DNA of 64,000 nt from Plasmodium vivax (taxonomy: Eukaryota > Apicomplexa > Aconoidasida > Haemosporida > Plasmodiidae). The stretch covers positions 1,967,769 to 2,031,768 of the forward strand of contig NC_009918.1 of assembly GCF_000002415.2 (NCBI RefSeq). The letters run 5' to 3'. The translations under genes and the position numbers were made by a program. The notes under the pieces were generated by a model. The model had not been told where the DNA came from and ran no database searches. It worked only from the letters and a program-made list of their open reading frames with translations. Shown here in pieces: positions 56,920 through 64,000 of the stretch (within the stretch, counting starts at the first letter, position 1; every line of letters begins with the position of its first letter).

Positions 56920-59900
56920 AGAAGTGAAGATCGACGCGATTTGTCCTGCACCCCCTGATTTTCCCTTCACCCCGTGATTTTCCATAATTTGAAAAACGGT
57001 TACATTTGTGCTTACTGTGACCTGTGTGACATTTCGAAGCAAATTGTGTTAAAAAATTGGTAACTAATTATGCAACAAAGGGGCACTCGGGGAAGACACC
57101 GATATCTGGTTTGTACTATAAATGCAGGGCAGTTATTTGACCCCCTCCTGGTAAGTGACTTAGGTTAACAAATATATAGCACGCAATATTAATGTTACGC
57201 AATCGGATTAGCATATAAGGTGTAAAGAGTAGGAAAAAATGGCATAAAGAAGCTAGTATCATCACCGATGTTTGATAAGCTGTGCCCTCTATTTGGAATG
57301 ATAACGCCCTTAATTTGTTTGCACGAAGTGGAAGCTTACATGGTTAAACATATGAAACTGATTTAAGAGAACGCGATTCCGGTTTGTGCAGGTTTAGGAA
57401 ATATTTGTGCGTTAATTTGTCAGAAAAAAGTGGACATAGAAACAGTTCCGTAAAAATGCGCATATTTGGTATTTGCATATGAATCAAATTAATGATATGA
57501 AGAAATAAGTCAAGGGCAACGGAAAAATAAGCTTATGCTCATATATGTTTGTGCGAAGTTTGTTACCTTTTTTTGCCAAAAGAGGGAAAAAAACCTATCA
57601 CTAAGTGTGCTATCATTTGGACGGCCTACATCGAGCTTTCAAGTGAACAGTTCGCCTTTCAAGGATGATCAACGTTTCGCACATGTGGTGATGTACTTTT
57701 GCTATACATTTCTGAAGGTTTGCAGGCCCCGATGGTACACTCCCCCGTACCATTGTATGCTTCATATTATAAATTTCAAGAGCATCATAATACATGTCTT
57801 ATCATATATACATTCTTCACCTCACTTTAGAAGAATGACAATTTTGATTTTATTGTATTTCCGTATGGTTGCCTTGTTGCGCCATTGTAGTTGTATCTGG
57901 TTGAACGTCCGCACTATTGCAGTCCCACTACATCATCATTACAGTGGGGACATTTACAAATCTTAGAAAAAATGTAATGAGGAAAAATAATATACAGAGG
58001 TAGTACGAATAATATGTGTACATATCATGTGTGTACGTAGCGGGAAGCATATTTACCAATTTTGTGGAATAACCTTTTCGCCGTTTATCGAGTATTATTT
58101 TAATTAAACATATTTGTTTTAAGGGTAAGGGTTTTAAGACCTCAAATGATAAATCCACTTTTGGAAAAAAAAAAAAATTGATAATTACTATAACACGAAA
58201 AAAAATAGACTAAAATGGGTATATGTATGTGAATGCATAGAGATACACATATTTACCAATTCGACAGGTAGTCTATGCTTAATTATTTTCCATCCTGATA
58301 TGCCATCTTTCACAGGACGAGTGGACAAAATAGTAATACAGTTAAAAGATTTGTTCCTTTTGGGTAACATCAAAAAATAAACTTGCCCTCATTTTGTGCT
58401 ATCTTATAAAACATGATGTACAAATGGGAATTCCCATTTTAATCTATTCACAAGTACAATTTTAAGTAGCTCATTGCAATTTAGGTTTTCAGTAAATATA
58501 ATACTACATCAGTTCATTACGTGCATAAATGGGTGCATTTTCTGATCGGTGTGTTTGTATTTTTATCCTTCCGTAACTCACAGATATTCTTACATCTAAA
58601 ATATTATAATTGGTGATTCCACGGTGGGATGCAAAACGTAACGTTGAGAAATAAGCTGCTTATGTAGTATCACCATTTGTGGTCACTCTTGGTTTTCTTG
58701 TTGTTATCACCAGGTTGTAAGTTTCATGGAAGTTTTCGTTTGCTATCGAATGGATTTTATTTCTTGTGCTACTTGGCATGATGTATAAAATAAATTATAC
58801 TTCCTTCCTCCACAATTTGTACAACCCGTTAGTCTGTGCTAATTTATTTGGCGGTGTTACATATTTCCCACATTTTAGTAGCTAATTGGTTTGATCATTC
58901 TTGCAGAAAGGTGGAAAATCTGTCACCTATCCATCCATTAAATTGATCTTTTTTCGCGTGTTAACTGTGCTTCTACTTTGTCATTATAATGCAGTTTATG
59001 CCTTCAATAATTCCGGCCTTATGGATGTAATTGGTGTAATTGATGAAATGGGGGTATTTTTTTTCACCAAAAATGACAAATAAAGGTCAGATAAGTATCC
59101 TCCACTTAATTTGTGTTTACATTTCTGGAATATAGTGGAAAGTCCATCTAAAAATGTCACTCACATGTAGATACCTTTTATGTAATTTTCTTCACAAGTC
59201 CCAACGCACGATTATTCTGCTACATGTACTGGTACCGTTACAGTTTGTCTTTATATTTTAGTGCATACACTTGTTACATTTTATTTTATAGCTGATTCCT
59301 TTGTCAAGATTTACATAATCAAAAAATTGGATCGTGTTATTGGTGCAGTCACAAATTTGATTACCTGTATTTGTTTCCATTTTGTTGTTCCGCATTTGTT
59401 ATTCCAAGTGATAATACCTTTTATACCACAAAAATGCACTCATTTTTATGCAATTATCTATTGTTCATCTAAAAATTTTCTCGATAAGGAACACAAAAAA
59501 TGTAGAACATCACATTTAAGGAATCGTACAATGATAGTGAATTTCAAATGGTGACTATCAAGACATTTGCACAATGACAACCAAGAAGGAGAAGAAAGCA
59601 TAAATTCTGTGGTAATACATTGCGACGTGATGCCTCCATCTATGATGCATATCGTAACGTTTTGAAAGTAAAAACAGTAAAGTTTGTCAATCTAATGGAG
59701 AACACGGCAATTTGGTCGTAGGCAACGATTTTTTTACACCTTGCTTTTTTTGTAGAATAGTTTTCGAAAGAATCACAGAAGAGAAAGGAGATAGCAATGC
59801 TCTCTAGGAGAGTTTCCTTAAAATATTTTTGCAGGCGTTTTTAAGTATAATGTAGATATACAAATGAGGGAACGATTTGGCATTTCAAGAAAAAAAGGCA

Positions 59901-61113
59901 CCTAAAAAATTTGCGCACTAATATCCTATCACTTTGAAGGGTCATATATAATATACACGAAATTTTCAGTTTTAAAGTGCAGTCATATGATCCTTCAATG
60001 TTGTATAAATGCTTTTTGTATAATTAACTATTTACATGAATCTCCACCCGGTATGTCACATGCGTAGGAGAAACCTATTCTTATAGAACACCTATGCTTC
60101 TTTTTTTTGGTTTATATATTTATGAAGAAATGAGTAAATTTATGAGAGTTTTTTTCTTTTTATACCACTTTGTAGTATACATACACATTTAGCTGCAAAT
60201 GTACACTTATATATAAATATGAGAACGCTTTATTTTTAGGAAAAATAATTCAGAAATGGATAATTATGTAAACATTTTCATCTTTGGGATGAACACTTTT
60301 ATTTTTACCTGTCATTTTGAAAATTTTGATTTTTGTTTTTGAAGCAATGGCTCATTTGTTACTGCTTGGTCAAGCAGTTTTGATCTATTTTGGGGCTATT
60401 TATCGTCGTAAATTTACACCTTTGAAAAGATTCATATAAAATAAGTTCGTGCATGTTTATAGCATGTATAAATGTAGTAACTATCAATCGTGTATACGTT
60501 AATTATGCGAGCCAATCACTTAATAATAATGTTAATGGACATATAGAAACAGATCAGCTGCTTTTAACGTTATATCCACATTTATGTGTTAATGAGTAAA
60601 TATTTTATGCAGTAAACTTAACGATTTATCAACAGTAAAGTATTTATTTATTGTTCTATAGAGAAAATCATTTCTAGTATTATACGATCTTTATGTTTTC
60701 TATTAAACATTTGGAAATATTTTATTTTTTATTACATTAGGGTGATTTCCCCCTCTGGTTCATATTGTTAAATAAAATATGACTCACTAAGATGATTTAA
60801 AATGAGTTTTGTTTTTTATGTGAGTCGGATATATAAATATTTCAAAATTATTTTCGAAATGTTTTACTACACTATTATATGGATTCATTCGTATAGCTGT
60901 CTTATTTTTATCATATCATTGTATATTTTATCATCACAGTACCGCAGAGTTTCCATTCATTTTAACGTTGGTGATCTACTGTTTTATTTTGAACTTGTCT
61001 GTTTCTGATTACTGCGTATTGTTTTTATTATTTTATTTTATTGCTTTGACGGTCATTATTTTCCAGTACATATATAAGAATAAAAGAATGATATGTTTTT
61101 CTTAACTTAGAAA
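56920..61113. other. Subtelomeric stretch with only degenerate coding traces
   Basis: No intact gene. Scraps are present: a plus-strand 143-codon ORF at 57535-57966 without family features, two minus-strand pieces (about 58060-58158 and 58250-58370) that share an aattggtaaatatg sequence resembling a repeated 5' splice site, and the relic at 58898-59720 listed separately. From about 59750 on the sequence is AT-rich with no supportable ORF. Confidence 0.45.
58898..59720 (+). pseudogene. Possible relic of an exported-protein gene
   Basis: A good 3' splice site (ttcttgcag) ends at about 58905. The reading frame after it encodes YPSIKLIFFRVLTVLLLCHY followed by NAVYAFNNSG, resembling the hydrophobic signal region of Plasmodium exported proteins, and stops at 59083. 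Further along, in another frame, a 46-codon piece (about 59579-59720) is basic and coding-like (KFCGNTLRRDASIYDAYRN). Between the pieces the frame is broken by several stops and I could not connect them by GT-AG introns. It could be a decayed gene or chance; family unassigned. Confidence 0.3.
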
Positions 61114-62681
61114 TTACCTAGATTGATATGCAATGTTAATCCTATTCATGTCCATATGCGTGGGATAAAAATTATATGCATCTTGTTGTACTTCCGTTTG
61201 TCCTCCAATTAAATTATTGATCTTGTTCTTGATGTTTTGAACTCGTGGATATAGAAAGGATCCAACTGGGGTAAACTGATATATATAAAAAAGTGCATAT
61301 AGATAAATGGTATGTTATAAAAATTTTATATGCTAATAAATGTGGACACTTCTACGATAATAATTATATTTTAAAAAAATAATTCCTTAACCTTATATAA
61401 GAGATATAGAGTACAACCTATACCCACAGAAGAAACTGAAGCTACGGTTGAAGTTTTTCTACTAGTGTCTTCAGAAGTAGGACTTGGATAGACAATTGGC
61501 ATGAGATTGTCAATTTCAGTAGATCTATGTGATATAGAACGACCTGGTGTATGAAATCCCGGCGTAAAAGGCGAACCAAAACCCATTTTTACTTCTTCTC
61601 CTTCTTCTTCTGTTCCTGGTTCTTCCGCTATATCATCATCGTCTTCGTCTTCTTCTACTCCTCTTACACCACGAGGCGGTGATACCTTACCTGAAGCTTT
61701 GACTTCCTCTTGATCTGCAAATTGCGGAACAAAGATTGTATAGATAATATTATTTTTAGTTTTACGTGAAATATCATGTTATGAATGTAACGAATATGTA
61801 GGTAGTATAAATGTTTCTATGTGTAAAGTACGGGAAGTATCTTCTTCTTCAGATGATTCAACTGGTTGGCAGGAAATTGAGGATTTATCATATATCTTAA
61901 GGTATTCCATTATGTATTCAATAAATTCATTACAATATTCTTTAACGGAATTATCATTTTTACTAAAACATTTCGTTGTAAATAATAAATATGAATACCT
62001 AGCATCTTCAAGATATTTGCAATATTTCTTATTACATATTTCTTTATTCATGTTATCTGTATTATTATATGCCTCGAAAAATAAATAATAATCATAATAC
62101 TCTTTTAATTTTTTAATAATGGGTAGTGATTTAACATCATGTTCACATTCAAAACTTTTCTCTCTTTTGTTCCGTTCCCATATACTAAGAAGCTGAGTTA
62201 TCTGAGCGTTCTTAATTTCTTTGGCTATTACTTGATCATAAAACCAGTATTTCAAATAAAAACAAAGTTTATGTTTATCTACACTTATGTCTTCAGCAGG
62301 TTGAGCTAATAATTTTGGTATTAGCTTTAAATTTCTGTCCAGTTTTCTATAAAATTCTTGAAGAGGCGAATCTAGAGACTTATCGCCATTAAAGGAATCA
62401 CAAAAATATAATGAATCAGCAGTGTTGTCGCATATTTTGTCAAAATGATGGTGATAAAAAGTATATAAATCAGTTTTTTTCAATTCATGATTCTATGAAG
62501 AAAAGGAAAAAAAAATAAAAACATATGCATGAGTATACATATTTGTATAGGCATCCTTTATTTTTGTTAAGTAAAAATACAATATTAAGTTTATTTATTA
62601 AAAAAAATATTTTTTTTAAACAAGAAAATGTACGTTATCAGAAAAATCTTTAAGAGTATAAGCTTTTGCATTTGAAGCCAT
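61114..62681 (-). CDS. pir: PIR (vir-type) variant protein, four exons
   Basis: Coding order: 62634-62681, 61832-62492, 61392-61714, 61114-61275 (1194 nt, 397 aa, phases consistent). The short first exon MASNAKAYTLKDFSDN and the split after it are typical of P. vivax/P. cynomolgi pir genes. Exon 2 is the cysteine-containing ectodomain-like helical part (FDKICDNTADSLYFCD, LCFYLKYWFYDQV, KKYCKYLEDARYSYLLFTTKC). Exon 3 is acidic and Pro/Ser/Thr-rich, then ends in one transmembrane helix (about residues 325-344, SVSSVGIGCTLYLLYK). Exon 4 is the conserved cytoplasmic tail starting FTPVGSFLYPR. PIR proteins are a large subtelomeric family of blood-stage antigens, expressed in a clonally variable way. 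There is no frameshift or missing exon, so the gene looks intact. The apparent ORF start at 62483 is a TTG inside exon 2. Confidence 0.9.
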
Positions 62682-64000
62682 TTTATTTAAAATAAAGTAT
62701 TAATTTTGTTTGAATTTAATTCTTTACTACATGAAAAGCATACACATAATGATATATTTAACATTACTTTTTAGTATATTAGAAATGTAAGTTACTAAAT
62801 TTTTGTGTAAATCTCATATAAATGAGGTACTTGCCGTTATAATTAATGTTTTGGTGCTATAAAAAACAATGAACATAATTATATTAATGAATATATATGT
62901 TAAAAACATATTAGTTCTGTAGTACTACTGAAAATGCAATATTATATGATAAAAAATTACAATGTAAATTTTTGATTTTTAAATGTACAAAATATTAACT
63001 ATAACGACACATACTAGTGTGTGAAATTTCCAATTATACGTATGTTCTATCATCCTCATGTAAACAATTAATTGTGAATCGTTTTAAATTAAAAAAGTGT
63101 TTTTTACAAATGACTGTTATATATATATAAAATATAAGCTATATCATTTCGTCAAGCTGTAGTGACACATTGATTTTATATAGTGTAACAGTAAATTTTT
63201 GTTTGATTATATATATGTTGAAATATAGGAATACGTAAACGTTTTGCAAAAGTAGCTAAATAATTACTACAAAAATTGGTGTACATAAAATTTGGAAGTT
63301 TACTACAAAATAGTTTATTAATGTAAGAATTATATGATCTCAATTATATTTAATGATTATTATATTAGCAATTTATTGCAACTATAACTTCGCGATTTTA
63401 CGCATTTTTTTTCTATTATAATTAAAAATTATTTTTTCTAACATCTCTACATTTTATCTTTTATAATGTGTGTATTTTATTTATTATAAAACTTTCAGTA
63501 CATATAAGTATATGTTAGTATGTTTGCAAAAAAGTGATGTAATAGCATAATTTTAAATAAAAAAAAAAAATGTGTTTTTAAAGAATTATGAGGAATATAC
63601 TGAAAGGATGTTTTATTTATTATATCTGAGAAAAATAAATCCAAAATTAAAAAAAAATTAGAATTCCATAGCATATATGGCATATAAATGACATTACAGA
63701 TGTATATTTATAATGTTTAGAATATTTCTTTTTAAATAAATTATTTGTATTAATATTTTCATTTTTATTTATTTAAAAATTAAACAACATCATGTTTGTT
63801 TTATTTATTTTCATTATCTAAATATTATACCTATGACAATTTCGATATGTGAAGAAATAATAGGTGAATGTATATTCCAATACAATGGCATAATTATTAA
63901 ATATTTTACATTTAGATTTTTTTTTTTAATATATCATTATTTTTATGCCTTATTCAATATTTTGTATATTTTGCAATTATAATAACACAATTTTTAATTG
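62682..64000. other. AT-rich upstream region of the PIR gene to the window edge
   Basis: Extremely A/T-rich DNA, as in pir promoters and subtelomeric spacers, with many (ta)n and poly(A/T) stretches. I see no ORF with coding character, no telomere repeat (GGGTTYA) and no SPE-type GTGCA pair. Confidence 0.6.

Noticed and set aside
57535..57966. 143-codon plus-strand ORF in the subtelomere
   Set aside because: No signal sequence, PEXEL or family motif, and Cys/His/Ile scatter looks random. It is kept only as part of the degenerate stretch.
60802..61008. 68-codon hydrophobic plus-strand ORF near the PIR gene
   Set aside because: Phe/Ile/Tyr-rich translation of AT-rich DNA in the PIR 3' flank; no neighbouring exon.
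1..64000. Search for CRISPR arrays, bacterial-type mobile elements, rRNA and tRNA
   Set aside because: The sequence is nuclear Plasmodium DNA. Tandem arrays lack the repeat-spacer layout, no transposase or reverse transcriptase was seen, and no cloverleaf with A/B boxes was convincing by eye.

Overview
The window looks like one end of a Plasmodium chromosome from the simian/vivax clade (P. vivax, P. cynomolgi or a close relative). The evidence is apicomplexan low-complexity and asparagine/lysine-rich proteins, many short introns with pyrimidine-rich acceptors, recognisable Plasmodium orthologues (choline kinase, RPN6, SR140), a comparatively GC-rich core that gives way to AT-rich sequence after about 50 kb, and a four-exon PIR (vir-type) gene plus a PEXEL-bearing exported-protein gene at the AT-rich end. 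A P. knowlesi origin is less likely because the subtelomere is so distinctly AT-rich, but the species cannot be fixed from sequence alone.

Core (1 to about 49.5 kb). From the left: a 5'-truncated condensin CAP-D2 gene (+); a ten-exon gene on the minus strand that I assembled and recognise as a radial spoke protein 3 homologue; a probable organellar helical-repeat protein (-); and a very large lysine-rich nuclear-type protein with AT-hook-like motifs and three tandem peptide repeat blocks (-). A 2.2-kb divergent promoter region follows. Then come four co-oriented plus-strand genes: the U2 snRNP protein SR140 (nine exons), ubiquitin-like/ribosomal protein S27a (three exons), the spliceosomal protein WBP4/FBP21, and the proteasome lid subunit RPN6. 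Two minus-strand genes of unknown function follow (187 and 788 residues). Next are a 15-exon DHH/DHHA2 exopolyphosphatase (prune/PPX1-like) gene (+), a ten-exon leucine-rich-repeat gene (+), and choline kinase (-), the last clearly conserved core gene.

Transition and subtelomere (about 49.5 to 64 kb). About 6.6 kb without a recognisable gene follows choline kinase. It carries several unrelated short-period tandem arrays (13, 13, 16 and 8 bp) and becomes steadily more AT-rich. Beyond it lie the exported-protein gene (+), about 4 kb of probably degenerate sequence with scraps of exported-protein-like ORFs, the PIR gene (-), and very AT-rich sequence to the window edge.

The genes are not an operon; they are independent eukaryotic transcription units. 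Two themes recur: RNA processing (SR140, WBP4) and male-gamete flagellum or cell-division machinery (RSP3, CAP-D2). The most interesting protein-level observation is the ubiquitin-like moiety of S27a. It aligns to ubiquitin without gaps over 76 positions but has lost K48, K63, the hydrophobic patch and both tail arginines. Exon models below were built by hand from GT-AG sites with phase checks; multi-exon totals are all divisible by three. I found no CRISPR array, rRNA or clear tRNA.
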